DNA of 39,378 bases from an uncultured Methylomonas sp. (lineage in GTDB: Bacteria > Pseudomonadota > Gammaproteobacteria > Methylococcales > Methylomonadaceae), in NCBI GenBank assembly GCA_936941155.1, contig CAKZJE010000025.1, positions 1 to 39,378 on the forward strand. Reading direction: 5' to 3'. How positions within the stretch are numbered: the first letter of the stretch is position 1; every line of letters starts with the position of its first letter. The notes under the pieces were generated by a model. It did not search any database. It worked only from the letters and a program-made list of their open reading frames with translations, and was not told the DNA's origin. Of the stretch, positions 29,985 through 39,200 are shown in pieces. Made by a program: the position numbers and the translations under genes.

Positions 29985-30368
29985 ATGGCGTTATTTTTAG
30001 AAGATGTTAGGCAAGGCGATGACTATAGCGTTGAGCTTATCGTAAAAGATGCAAGCGGAAATCCACAAAACATTACTGGATATAAATTCTGGCTTACTTT
30101 TATGTCATCTTTTGATTTAACATACGAGCAAGCCGAATTAAAATACGTTAAAGATGCTGGTGATGACGAAAATGACAATGTAGCAAATGGAATTTGTTAT
30201 ATTTATATTCCAGCAGCAGATACGCAAGATATTCCAATTGGTTCATACTATTATGCACTTCAACAAAGAGCAGGCGTGACAGGTGGCGTTGCAACGGTAT
30301 TACCACCAATTGAATCATACAGAGATAGAATTAAAGTTGTTGCTAATATTAAAAGGCCAGCAACATGA
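29985..30368 (+). CDS. Head-region protein with BppU/Ig-like N-terminal fold (127 aa)
   Basis: 127 residues: FLEDVRQGDDYSVELIVKDA, then NITGYKFWLTFMSS, CYIYIPAADTQDIPIGSYYY and YRDRIKVVANIKRP. The 'G.d....v.v.d..G....itG......v' pattern is that of small beta-sandwich domains at the base of baseplate or fibre proteins. Located between coat and connector genes, so it may attach fibres to the head. First of four overlapping genes with fibre-like character. Confidence 0.6.
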   Translation: MALFLEDVRQGDDYSVELIVKDASGNPQNITGYKFWLTFMSSFDLTYEQAELKYVKDAGDDENDNVANGICYIYIPAADTQDIPIGSYYYALQQRAGVTGGVATVLPPIESYRDRIKVVANIKRPAT

Positions 30369-30604
30369 GCATAACAATTACATTAGATGAAAATATAATT
30401 GAAATTAATCCTGTAAAATACAGCATTACAGCGCAACCAGTTGTTAAAAATATTGTGCAGGCGTTTCCAGCAGGATTAAAAAGCAACGATGGTGATTATT
30501 TTAATACTGCTAATTTATTTTCAGAATTAAATAATTCAACAAAAAAGACACAAGCTAGACAAAACTTAGAATTGCAATATATTGACTGTGGAGAATTTAA
30601 CTAA
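30365..30604 (+). CDS. Small fibre-like protein (79 aa)
   Basis: 79 residues. The N-terminal half is beta-rich (MSITITLDENIIEINPVKYS). The C-terminal half has LFSELNNSTKKTQARQNLEL, the 'SEL.....ar.NL.l' segment found in tail fibre stalks, then YIDCGEFN. The ending CGEF resembles the end of the next gene product (VDCGTF). ATGA and TAATG overlaps with neighbours. Confidence 0.6.
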   Translation: MSITITLDENIIEINPVKYSITAQPVVKNIVQAFPAGLKSNDGDYFNTANLFSELNNSTKKTQARQNLELQYIDCGEFN

Positions 30605-31056
30605 TGCCAAGAATACAGATTAAACGCGGATTAAAAGCGAATATACCTACAACTTCAATGCTTGCAGGTGAGCAACATTTTTCAACAGATAGAGGCACAC
30701 TTCATGTTGCAACAGCAGCAACAACATCAATGCCTGTTGTTCCACCAATTGACGATTTAACTACGTTAGCAAGCGTTGATGGAGCATCTGATTTATTATT
30801 GATTCACGATGCAAGCTCGACAGGTGTTAAAGAGAAAAAAATTACATTTGATGCTTTTAAAACAGCATTAAATATCCCAACTGGCGTAAGCGATGAAAAA
30901 GTGGCTGTTGTTTCTGGTGGAACGTCTGGCTATGTTTGGGGAACTGATGGTACTGATGGTATTATTAGATTAAATACGTCATTATCTTGGACAAAAGATG
31001 CAGGTAACGAATTTGTTACTATTGCGGTCAATACTGTAGATTGCGGAACGTTCTAA
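30604..31056 (+). CDS. Fibre-like protein with Mtd-N-type domain (150 aa)
   Basis: 150 residues. Starts MPRIQIKRGLKANIPTTSML then AGEQHFSTDRGTLHVATAAT, the pattern of the N-terminal domain of the Bordetella phage tropism determinant and many fibre N-termini ('iQiKRG...nlp.l..GE..f.tD...l..G'). Next is DDLTTLASVDGASDLLLIHD, a segment also common in fibre and head-fibre proteins. Ends VNTVDCGTF. Likely structural, on the virion surface. Confidence 0.7.
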   Translation: MPRIQIKRGLKANIPTTSMLAGEQHFSTDRGTLHVATAATTSMPVVPPIDDLTTLASVDGASDLLLIHDASSTGVKEKKITFDAFKTALNIPTGVSDEKVAVVSGGTSGYVWGTDGTDGIIRLNTSLSWTKDAGNEFVTIAVNTVDCGTF

Positions 31057-32300
31057 TGGCTAAAGTATTAAATAAACGCGGCACAAGGTCAGAAATAAAT
31101 TCGGCAGCAACGGCTAATGAATTAAACGCTGGTGAAGTTTATTTAATTACTGATGAAAATAGAATTGCGATGGGAACATCTGCAAACACTTATGAATCGT
31201 ATGCTAAAGAAAGCGAAGCAGGCGGTGGTGGTGGAGGAACTTCGCCAACTGTTGCGTTAAGTATTACCGCTGCAGATTTGTCTGTTAATGCTGTTTATAC
31301 ACGAATTCTTCCTAAAGATTATGAAATCAATGGTACGGTGATAGCAGCGTTATCTACGGATAAATGGACTAATAACATTGGTCATAGCGATGGCACAATC
31401 ACTTCGTTGTCTTTTAATGATTTAATTGGAATTAGCGGTTCATTACAGCCTAATAGTATGAATGCTTTGACAACATTATTATTTCCCGAGTTAAAATTTG
31501 TTGAATTAAATATTCAACCAAGTAGTATGGCAGTATTAATTTCGCTATCATTTCCAAAATTAGTGGCAATTGGCAATACATTTCAGCCTAGTTCTATGGC
31601 TTCATTAACGTCAATATTGCTTCCTAGTTTGAGTGTGATTGGATTAAATTTTGTTTTATCTGGTTTTTTTGCGCTTACAACACTTGCAGTGCCTAATTTG
31701 ATTACAATTGCGGGAGCCTTTAATTTAACATCTGTTTCTATATTAACAACATTAAATTTTCCGTCTTTAATTACGATTGGTCAAAATTTTAACATTGGTT
31801 CAATGTCGTCACTAACTACGCTAACGTTTCCTTCTTTAACCGTAGTCGGAAATTCGTTCACTATAGCACCATCATCTACTATAACTACATTTTCATTTCC
31901 TAGCTTAACTAAAATATGTGGGATTTTTTCAATTAGTTCAATGGCATCATTAACATCGGCATCATTTCCGGCTATTGAAAGGATTGCGACAACTGTAACC
32001 AGCGGAAACGCAATTGTCATAAATTCTAATACTGGAAGTCTTGTAACATTTACATTGCCAACAACTTTAAAACAAGTTGGAAAAAGCGGTGGAGCTATTG
32101 TGATTACTAGTGCTGCTTTAAATCAATCTAGTGTCGATAACATTTTAGTTAGATTGGCTGCGCTAGATGGTACAAACAATACAGTTTTATTTTCAAATCG
32201 CGCGGTAACTATTACAGGCACATCATCAACACCATCTGCAACCGGACTTACGGCTAAATCTACGCTAGTTTCTCGCGGTTGCACTGTCACTCATAACTAA
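31056..32300 (+). CDS. Virion surface protein with BspA-type leucine-rich repeats
   Basis: 414 residues from ATG 31056 (TAATG overlap; the in-frame start at 31041 is rejected). The N-terminus is a short fibre-type domain (LNAGEVYLITDENRIAMGTS), then a poly-Gly linker. From about residue 110 to 310 there are ~9 repeats of ~23 residues with the pattern 'SL.TL.FPSL..IG..F....M', the BspA/TpLRR type of leucine-rich repeat. The C-terminus (SSVDNILVRLAALDGTNNTV, then LVSRGCTVTHN) is a common ending of phage structural proteins. LRRs bind proteins or glycans, so an adhesin or head-decoration role is inferred. Confidence 0.75.
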   Translation: MAKVLNKRGTRSEINSAATANELNAGEVYLITDENRIAMGTSANTYESYAKESEAGGGGGGTSPTVALSITAADLSVNAVYTRILPKDYEINGTVIAALSTDKWTNNIGHSDGTITSLSFNDLIGISGSLQPNSMNALTTLLFPELKFVELNIQPSSMAVLISLSFPKLVAIGNTFQPSSMASLTSILLPSLSVIGLNFVLSGFFALTTLAVPNLITIAGAFNLTSVSILTTLNFPSLITIGQNFNIGSMSSLTTLTFPSLTVVGNSFTIAPSSTITTFSFPSLTKICGIFSISSMASLTSASFPAIERIATTVTSGNAIVINSNTGSLVTFTLPTTLKQVGKSGGAIVITSAALNQSSVDNILVRLAALDGTNNTVLFSNRAVTITGTSSTPSATGLTAKSTLVSRGCTVTHN

Positions 32301-32313
32301 TTGGTGAAATTTT

Positions 32314-32487
32314 ATGTTTTATAAATATCAAGACGACACTTTATTGTTTGGGCGTGTAGTTACTGCTCCAACGTTTGAATTGACTATTGAAACAAAAAAT
32401 GATTTTGAATATCCAGTTGATAACTGGTATTGGTTTGATTCAATTGATGAAGCAAATGTTTTTTTTAATATCATATCGAGTTTATAA
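32314..32487 (+). CDS. Small protein (57 aa) after the LRR protein
   Basis: 57 residues: MFYKYQDDTLLFGRVVTAPT, then an acidic, Trp/Tyr-rich part (YPVDNWYWFDSIDEANVFF). GGTGAAA lies 7 nt before ATG 32314. It sits in a compact operon, 13 nt after the LRR gene and 3 nt before the connector gene, with no overlap. It may be a chaperone for the preceding surface protein, as small genes after fibres often are; that is a guess. Confidence 0.65.
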   Translation: MFYKYQDDTLLFGRVVTAPTFELTIETKNDFEYPVDNWYWFDSIDEANVFFNIISSL

Positions 32488-32490
32488 AAA

Positions 32491-33018
32491 ATGACAATAA
32501 TCGTTGAAGATGGAACAGGATTAGCAAACGCTGAAAGTTATGTTTCAGTAGTAGACGCTAACACATATCATTCAAAAATTGGAAATGATGCTTGGGCTGA
32601 TTTAGATACATCAGTAAAAGAGCAACTCCTACGCAAAGCCACAGACTACATGGTGGCGCAGTATCGTTTGCAATATGCGGGTTATCGCAGATATTCAACA
32701 CAGTCGTTAGACTGGCCGCGCTTATACGTTCCACTCATTGATTCATTATCGGCAAATGTATTTCCGCAATATGTGGATTTTGACATTGTGCCTGCTACAG
32801 TTAAAAACGCTTGCGCTGAATTAGCATTAAAAGCCTATACAGCTATATTGATGCAAGATTTAACACAAGGCGTTATTCGTGAAAAAGTAGACGTTATTGA
32901 GGTTGAGTACGACAAGTTTTCACCACAACAAACACGCTATGAACAAATTGACGCAATGCTTTCTATTTTTTTTAAGCAACAAGGCAATGATATGTCACGT
33001 TCACTGGTGAGAACATGA
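32491..33018 (+). CDS. Head-tail connector adaptor, DnaT-like family
   Basis: 175 residues. VEDGTGLANAESYVSVVDAN, TYHSKIGNDAWADL, then KEQLLRKATDYMVAQYRLQY and RYSTQSLDWPRLYV match the phage 'DnaT-like' head-completion family (TG..nA.sYvs...a..Y...rg...W). Sits below the portal as adaptor. The family name reflects an early similarity to primosomal DnaT and should not be read as a replication role. Confidence 0.85.
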   Translation: MTIIVEDGTGLANAESYVSVVDANTYHSKIGNDAWADLDTSVKEQLLRKATDYMVAQYRLQYAGYRRYSTQSLDWPRLYVPLIDSLSANVFPQYVDFDIVPATVKNACAELALKAYTAILMQDLTQGVIREKVDVIEVEYDKFSPQQTRYEQIDAMLSIFFKQQGNDMSRSLVRT

Positions 33019-33374
33019 CACTCGACACACGCGCCCGCGCTACAGCAGATAAATTGCTAGATAAGTTTGGCAAATCAATCACGCTAACGTCAATTGTTGA
33101 GGGAAGTTATGACCCTGCAACGGGTGATATGGGTGCAGGCACAACAACAAGCACCACGCACACGGCAATCATTAAAGATTATAACGGCATTGATTTCATT
33201 AGCGGTGTAGTGCAAGCAGGCGATAGAAAAATAATGATTGCAGCGTTAGGCGCTCCAACGCCACAGCCAGCCGATAAAGTAACGATTAACAGTGAAGTTT
33301 ATCAAGTGATCGCGGTTCGTTATATTTGGTCGGGTGAATTACCCGCGCTTTATGAATTGCAGGTAAGAAAATGA
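33015..33374 (+). CDS. Head closure / head-tail joining protein
   Basis: 119 residues: FGKSITLTSIVEGSYDPATG, then TAIIKDYNGIDFISGVVQAG, DRKIMIAALG and VTINSEVYQVIAVRYIWSG. The layout ('G..v.l.......yd..tG.......' followed by a beta barrel with 'd......G.......') is that of head-closure proteins such as SPP1 gp16/HK97 gp7-type stoppers. Overlaps neighbours by ATGA. Confidence 0.8.
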   Translation: MTLDTRARATADKLLDKFGKSITLTSIVEGSYDPATGDMGAGTTTSTTHTAIIKDYNGIDFISGVVQAGDRKIMIAALGAPTPQPADKVTINSEVYQVIAVRYIWSGELPALYELQVRK

Positions 33375-33730
33375 CAGGCTCAATGTCGCAGATTGTTGGA
33401 CGCATTAACGGGCGCATTGATAATAAAATCAGAGCTGCAACCAGTGAAATTTTTTCTAATATTATTCAAATGACACCAGTAGACACTGGACGCGCTCGCG
33501 GTAACTGGCAATGCACAATTGGTGCGCCTTTTGTGGGTGAAGATGCAAGCGGTAGCGTAATGAAAGCACAAAGTGTTATACCGCGCAGAGCAGGAAGTGT
33601 TGTTTACTTAACCAATAACGTGCCATATATTGGAAAATTAGAATATGACGCGCACAGCAGACAAGCACCAGCAGGTATGGTGCGCGTATCTGTTGCATTA
33701 TTTGAAGGAGTTTTAAATGGCTCTAGTTGA
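33371..33730 (+). CDS. HK97 gp10-like neck/tail protein
   Basis: 119 residues. IFSNIIQMTPVDTGRARGNW is the family hallmark (v....P.dTGrlr.sw), followed by AGSVVYLTNNVPYIGKLEYD (..i.N...Ya..vEyG). Usual place between head closure and tail terminator. Overlaps the next gene by 14 nt. Confidence 0.88.
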   Translation: MTGSMSQIVGRINGRIDNKIRAATSEIFSNIIQMTPVDTGRARGNWQCTIGAPFVGEDASGSVMKAQSVIPRRAGSVVYLTNNVPYIGKLEYDAHSRQAPAGMVRVSVALFEGVLNGSS

Positions 33731-34124
33731 AATTCGAACAGCGTTAGAAACTAAACTGAACGCGCTCACGCCTACACTTGCAACAGCATGGGAAAGTGTG
33801 CCTTTTACACCTGTAGTGGGCACGGCATACCAGCAAGTTAATTTAATGATGGCTGACACACTTAATCCGTCATTAGGTGGCAATCATTATCGGTTAAAAG
33901 GATTTATGCAGGTACTGCTGTGTTATCCACCTAACGCAGGCGCAAAAACTGCATCAACACGCGCTGATTTGCTTGTTAATCATTTTAAACGCGGTACAAG
34001 TTTAACAAGTGGCGGCATAACTGTTATTATTGACAAGACACCATCAATTGCACCGGCATTGATTGACGGGGTGCTTTATAAAATTCCGGTATCAATTTAT
34101 TTTTCAGCAGATATTTACTCTTGA
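33717..34124 (+). CDS. Tail terminator protein, DUF4128 type
   Basis: 135 residues. IRTALETKLNALTPTLATAW, then ESVPFTPVVGTAYQQVNLMM, LRGG-like NHYRLKGFMQVLLCYP and a C-terminal GVLYKIPVSIYFSADIY. Matches the DUF4128/lambda U-like group that caps the tail tube and joins it to the head. GGAG 7 nt upstream inside the previous gene. Confidence 0.87.
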   Translation: MALVEIRTALETKLNALTPTLATAWESVPFTPVVGTAYQQVNLMMADTLNPSLGGNHYRLKGFMQVLLCYPPNAGAKTASTRADLLVNHFKRGTSLTSGGITVIIDKTPSIAPALIDGVLYKIPVSIYFSADIYS

Positions 34125-34133
34125 GGTTACAAA

Positions 34134-35348
34134 ATGACAATTGCACAAGGCATTAGCAAAAAAATTATCTACAAAAAACAATCTGGTTTAGGCTCACCAG
34201 CAACAGGCAGTGGCGGTCAAGATTTGCGCAGAACAAGCGCAACTTTAAACTTGGCAAAAGAAACTTATCAATCAGCAGAGATTCGCCCAGATCAACAAGT
34301 TGCTGATATGCGTCATGGCACAAAACAAGTCAGCGGCACAATTAGCGGTGAATTATCCGCTAAAACTTATGCTGAATTTTTTGCATCAGTATTGCGTAAA
34401 GACTTTGCGGCTGCATTTACAGCAATTACTGGTTTATCTTTAACCATTGCAACCAGTGGTTCTAATTACACTATTACACGCGGCACAGGTGATTTTTTAA
34501 CTGGTGGAGTTAAAGTTGGTCAAGTTGTAAATATTACAGCGGGCAGCGTTAATGCGGCAAATTTAAACAATCGCGTTGTGGTGTTGTCTTTGACAGCAAC
34601 TGCATTGACCGTCAAGCCATTAGGCGCAACTGCGCTTGTGGCAGAAGGACCGATTGCTTCATGCACTTTATCAGACGCTGGTAAAGTATCGTATGTTCCT
34701 GCATCAAGTCATACAAACGATTATTTCAGTATTGAATCTTATTATGCTGATTTGGCTCAATCTGAATTATTCACAGATGTTAAGCCAACCAATGCACAGG
34801 TTAAAATTCCATCTAACGGCATGGCGACAGTGGACTTTCCGTTGATTGGTTTGAACTTAACCACAAATACTTCGCAGCAAATAACATCAACCACATCAAC
34901 CACCACAACAGGTATTGATTCTGGTGCAAATGGTGTTTTGATTGTAAACGGCACAGCTTATGCAACAATCACTTCAATTGATTTTGACGTAAACGGAAAC
35001 ATTGCAGCGGCTGACGGTGTTGTGGGTAGCACTTTACGCCCAGACGTATTTAGCGGAACGGTAGCAGTCACAGGCACATTAACTGCGCATTTTGATAGTG
35101 TGACTTTGCGAGATCTTTTCATTAACGAATCTGAAGCAACGATTGTTGTTGCGTTAGCAGCGACCACTGCAAAAAATACTGATTTTATCTCGTTTACATT
35201 GCCGCGCGTTAAATTTAGCGGTGCAGACGTTGATGATGTTCAAACAGGTTTAAAACGTACATTGCCATTCACTGCGATTAAAAACGAAGTGTCAGGCACA
35301 GGTCTTGAAGTAACCACAATCGTTATTCAAGACTCACAGGCTGCGTAG
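34134..35348 (+). CDS. Major tail tube protein with extra C-terminal/insert domains
   Basis: 404 residues. MTIAQGISKKIIYKKQSGLG, then RRTSATLNLAKETYQSAEIR, PDQQVADMRHGTKQVSGTIS and GELSAKTYAEFFASVLRKDF give the Phage_tube_2-type tail tube family. Middle and C-terminal parts (LTIATSGSNYTITRGTGDFL; GTVAVTGTLTAHFDSVTLRD) are beta-rich. It polymerises around the tape measure to form the tail tube. Ends 30 nt before a strong terminator. Confidence 0.9.
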   Translation: MTIAQGISKKIIYKKQSGLGSPATGSGGQDLRRTSATLNLAKETYQSAEIRPDQQVADMRHGTKQVSGTISGELSAKTYAEFFASVLRKDFAAAFTAITGLSLTIATSGSNYTITRGTGDFLTGGVKVGQVVNITAGSVNAANLNNRVVVLSLTATALTVKPLGATALVAEGPIASCTLSDAGKVSYVPASSHTNDYFSIESYYADLAQSELFTDVKPTNAQVKIPSNGMATVDFPLIGLNLTTNTSQQITSTTSTTTTGIDSGANGVLIVNGTAYATITSIDFDVNGNIAAADGVVGSTLRPDVFSGTVAVTGTLTAHFDSVTLRDLFINESEATIVVALAATTAKNTDFISFTLPRVKFSGADVDDVQTGLKRTLPFTAIKNEVSGTGLEVTTIVIQDSQAA

Positions 35349-35377
35349 TGTAAAAACCTGTCTTTATGCTACAATGG

Positions 35378-35414
35378 AAACCGCCATAATCATTTAGGTT
35401 ATGGCGGTTTTTTT
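35378..35414 (+). terminator. Rho-independent terminator after the tail tube gene
   Basis: AAACCGCCATAA (35378-35389), 9-nt loop, TTATGGCGGTTT (35399-35410), then TTTT: a 12-bp perfect stem with U-tract. It would keep tail tube mRNA high relative to the tail chaperone and tape measure genes downstream. Confidence 0.88.
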
Positions 35415-35438
35415 AATTTACACGACAGGTAAAAAACA

Positions 35439-35843
35439 ATGAGCAAAGAAACATTATTATCCATTGATGATTTAGACTTAACTGCTGCAAGCGATACACC
35501 TTTTGATTTAGAAATTTTGAATATTAAAGGTGTAAAAACTGGAATTATTATTCAGGTATTAGGCAGCGAAAGCGAAAAAGTACAAGAATGGACAAACAGA
35601 CAAGCAAACAGAATTAGAACGCAAGCCACGCAAAAAAGCGTTACTGGCAAAGACAAGGTTCGCACAGCAGAAGAAGATGACGAGTACATTATTGAAAGTG
35701 CAGCAGTGCGTGTTGTTGGCTGGAAAGGTTTAAAAGATGAATATACCAAAGACAACGCAACGCGCTTAATGTCGCGCAACGTCCACGTCAGAATGCAGGT
35801 ATTGACTGCATCAAATGACTTGGGAAACTACAGCAAAGACTGA
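35439..35843 (+). CDS. Tail assembly chaperone G (0-frame product)
   Basis: 134 residues: MSKETLLSIDDLDLTAASDT, then FDLEILNIKGVKTGIIIQVL, an acidic centre (KDKVRTAEEDDEYIIESAAV) and RLMSRNVHVRMQVLTASNDL. Position between tail tube and tape measure, acidic composition and a frameshift near the end identify it as the G-type chaperone that coats the tape measure before tube assembly. Its final codons contain the slippery heptamer at 35822. Confidence 0.88.
   Translation: MSKETLLSIDDLDLTAASDTPFDLEILNIKGVKTGIIIQVLGSESEKVQEWTNRQANRIRTQATQKSVTGKDKVRTAEEDDEYIIESAAVRVVGWKGLKDEYTKDNATRLMSRNVHVRMQVLTASNDLGNYSKD
35822..35828 (+). promoter_or_regulatory. Programmed -1 frameshift site GGGAAAC
   Basis: In the G frame the bases read G GGA AAC, an X-XXY-YYZ heptamer one base different from lambda's GGGAAAG at the same place in its G gene. 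Slipping back one base continues in the frame that runs to 36205. A possible short downstream stem is CAGC (35831-35834)/GCTG (35851-35854). Confidence 0.9.
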
Positions 35844-36205
35844 TATTAGAGCTGGTTGAGTACGCAAAGCGCGAATTTGAGTTAAGCGGTAAAGATGAAA
35901 GCGGTAATAGTTTACGAGATGAAGCCGAAAGCCTTTTAAGGCAACGTGGTTATATCCCACCAGAATATGAATCATTGCCGTTTCCATCATTGGTTGGTCA
36001 TATCTGGCAATGGTTTGTTGAGTTGACACGCACACGCAGTAGCAATGGGTTTGGAATGAATCCCATAAATTATAGTGAAATTGACGCATGGTCACGATTA
36101 ACAAGACGTAAACCAACGTCACTAGAGATATACGCATTAACTCAAATAGACGCTGCGTATTTAGAGCAGCAACATAAACAGTCACAAAGCAAAGGCAAAA
36201 AGTAA
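35828..36205 (+). CDS. T extension of tail chaperone GT (made by -1 frameshift)
   Basis: 125 residues fused to the first 130 of G, giving a 255-residue GT protein. It has no good start of its own. The sequence is LQQRLILELVEYAKREFELS, then LLRQRGYIPPEYESLPFPSL and INYSEIDAWSRLTRRKPTSL with EIYALTQIDAAYLEQQ. The 'I...W..L...kP...E...L..iD..y' pattern is typical of such C-terminal chaperone parts. The T part links G-coated tape measure to tube protein. Its stop overlaps the tape measure ATG (TAATG). Confidence 0.88.
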   Translation, partial: LQQRLILELVEYAKREFELSGKDESGNSLRDEAESLLRQRGYIPPEYESLPFPSLVGHIWQWFVELTRTRSSNGFGMNPINYSEIDAWSRLTRRKPTSLEIYALTQIDAAYLEQQHKQSQSKGKK

Positions 36206-39200
36206 TGGCAACCGAAGAATATAGCATCCGCGTTAGTGTTGATTCTACTGACGCAACACGAGCAGAACGCAATTTAAATAACTTAACGAGTTCAGTCACA
36301 CAAACTGAACGCGCATTAAATAGCACATCGAGCGCGGCTCGTTCTTCGGCTGCTGCACTGGCTGGCGTAAATGGCTCTGCATCAGCATCTACGCGGTCAA
36401 TGTTAAGCCTTGCCAACGCTGCAAAGTTAGCCGCAACATCGTTTGCGGCTATTTCTTTTAAAAACGCCATATCCGAAATAGCTACGTTTGAAACTAGAAT
36501 GCTGCAATTAACAGCATTGACAGGCGCAAGCACAGCGCAAATGAAAGAAATGGAAAAACAAGCGCGTGAACTTGGCGCGACCACTGCATTTTCAGCGCAA
36601 CAAGCAGCAGAGGCGCAAGGTGTTTTAGCGTCCGCAGGTTTAAAAACTAATGAAATATTAACTGCAACACCAAAAGTTTTACAACTTGCAGCAGCGGGGA
36701 GTTTAGATTTATCAAAAGCCGCAGAAATTTCAACCGGAACAATGAAAGGGTTAGGCTTGCAATTATCTGATTTAGGAAGAATCAATGATGTTTTTGCAAA
36801 AGCCGCAGCCGATTCAAGTACAAATGTTCAGCAAATAGGTGACGCAATGGGGCAAATTGCTCCTATTGCTAAAACGTATGGGATTGGACTTGAAACATTA
36901 ACGGCATCACTTGGAATATTAGCCGATAATCAAATTAAGGGAAGTGAAGCAGGCAATAATTTTAAATCAATGCTAGTGGCGTTAAGTAACGATACAAAAG
37001 ACAACGTAGAAATATTAAAAAAACATGGCGTAACATATTCTCAGCTTAATGTTGAGGTTTATGGATTAACTAAAGTTATGCAAACGCTAAAAAATGCGCA
37101 TTTAAGCGGTGCAGAATCTTTGAAAATATTTGGAAGTGATGCGGCAGCAGCCGGAAATATTTTAGCGGCTAACGCTGGAAAAATAAGCGATTACACAAAA
37201 GAATTAGAAAAAGCTGACGGCACAGCTAAAAAAGTATCTGATACATTAAATCAAGGATTAGCAAAAGCGTTTGATTCACTAAAAGGAACGCTTAGTGAGG
37301 CAGCGTTGCAATTAGGTGATTCTGGTTTAAAAGGCGCGTTGACTAAGGTTATACAAGAAGCAACAGGCGTGATTGCAATTTATGAGGGCATGGGTGATAA
37401 ATTTGCAGAATCTAATAGCTATACAAAAGAGCAATATAAAAACTTAAAAGACATTGCAGACGAATTAAAAATTGTTGCGGGTGCGGCTGGCGGGATTGCA
37501 GGCTTAACTGCGGCTATTTGGGCGGCTAACGCGGCTATGACTGCATTTAATATTGTTACTCGTGCAAATCCTTTGATTATGGGAGCAACAGTTGTAGCGG
37601 CAGCAACAGGAGCAGCATTAGCAAAAGCAAAACAAGATATTGAAACAGCAGATAATCAATTAAAAATGTCGGCTAATTTAGACGATCAAAACAAAAAAAT
37701 AAAAGAACAAACAGATTTGCTTATAAGAATGAAAGCATATCCATTAACTGAAAAAGGTCAAATTCAAGAAGCAGAACAACGCCTTGAAATTATGACAAAA
37801 CAAAAAACAATATTAGAACAAACAAGCGCTCCAATTGTTCAAGCAACAGAACAAACAAATAAACACACTGAAGCAGCCAAAACCAATACAGCCGCAACAG
37901 CAGATTCAACAGATAAAACTAAAAAGCTAACAGCAGAGCAAAAACAAGCTAATAAAGAACAAACAGAATACCAACGCTTAATTGAATCCACACCTTATGG
38001 CGCATATAACGCAACCATTGATAAATTAACTGAAGGGTTAAAACGTGGCGGTGAAGCATTTATGGCGACATACGCAACAGGCGTTGAGGAAGCTAATAAA
38101 AAATTATTAGACTCAACCGAGTACGTCAAAGAACACACAAAAGCACTTGAAGAACAAAAACGCGCATTAGAAAGTACAGCGCGTGGGACGTTTGAAAAAG
38201 GCTACAGCGAATTAATGACGCAAAAACCTTATATGTCAGATACAGAATATTCAGCAGGGCAGGATAAGATCACGGCTGATTATTTAACCCAGCAACAAGG
38301 GGTTGATTTTAAAACGCCAACACAGCAAGGCAAAGAGGCATTAAAAGCGTTTAACGATGAAATGGATAAAACGTCAGAGGCGTTTGATAAATTAGGCAGC
38401 AGCGGCTCAATGGCGTTTGATGGCATATTGGGAGGCATTAGCGCGGTAGCGGGTGCGGCATCATCCTTTGCTACTGAAATAATAAAAATAAGCGATAAGC
38501 AACAAGCATCTCAAGAAAAGTATGACGCTGTCATTAAATCAGTTGGTGTAACAGAGGAAGAAAAAGCAGACGCTACAAAGAAATTTGCAGCGGATAAAAT
38601 AAAATTAGATAGTCAGGCATTTGCGGCAGAAATAAGCGGAGCGCGTCAAATTGCCGGAGCAACATCAAAACTATTTGGTGAAAAATCAGCGGCTCGTAAA
38701 GCATTTCACGGTGTTGAAATGGCGTTATCAGTTGTTGAAATGGCAATGTCGGCTAAGAAAATGATTGTTGATGTTGCAGCCGGTGCGGCTCGTATGTTTT
38801 CACAAGGCGGGTTTGCTGGATTTGCTGGTGTTGCGGCAATGGCGGCAGTCATGGGCGGGTTAGGTTTTGCAATGATGGGTGGTGGCGATAAAGTCACAGA
38901 CTTAACAACACCTGAAACCTCAACCACTGGCAGCGTGTTAGGCTCAAACGAAGCGTCAAACTCAATTAAAAATATTGTCGATACACTCAATTCAATTCAC
39001 GCGAGTGAGTATGTTGAGTTGCGGGGAATCAATAGTAATTTTCAAAATTTAACTAAATTAACAACAACATCACTGGCTTTATCGCTAAGAGATAGAGGAG
39101 CGTTTACTTATTCAGCAGATCAATTTAAGGGCTCAGGCACATCTGCAATGGCGATGGTAACTGGCGCGTTAGTTGGCGGAGTTATTGGGTTGCTTGGCGC

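Noticed and set aside
30604-32300. Diversity-generating retroelement target (Mtd-like domain)
   Set aside because: No reverse transcriptase gene and no template/variable repeat pair was found. Only the N-terminal domain is Mtd-like.
35811-36785. 324-codon open frame on the - strand
   Set aside because: It lies fully antisense to the GT extension and the start of the tape measure gene, both of which have clear family signatures. Low-complexity antisense of Ala-rich coding sequence explains its length.
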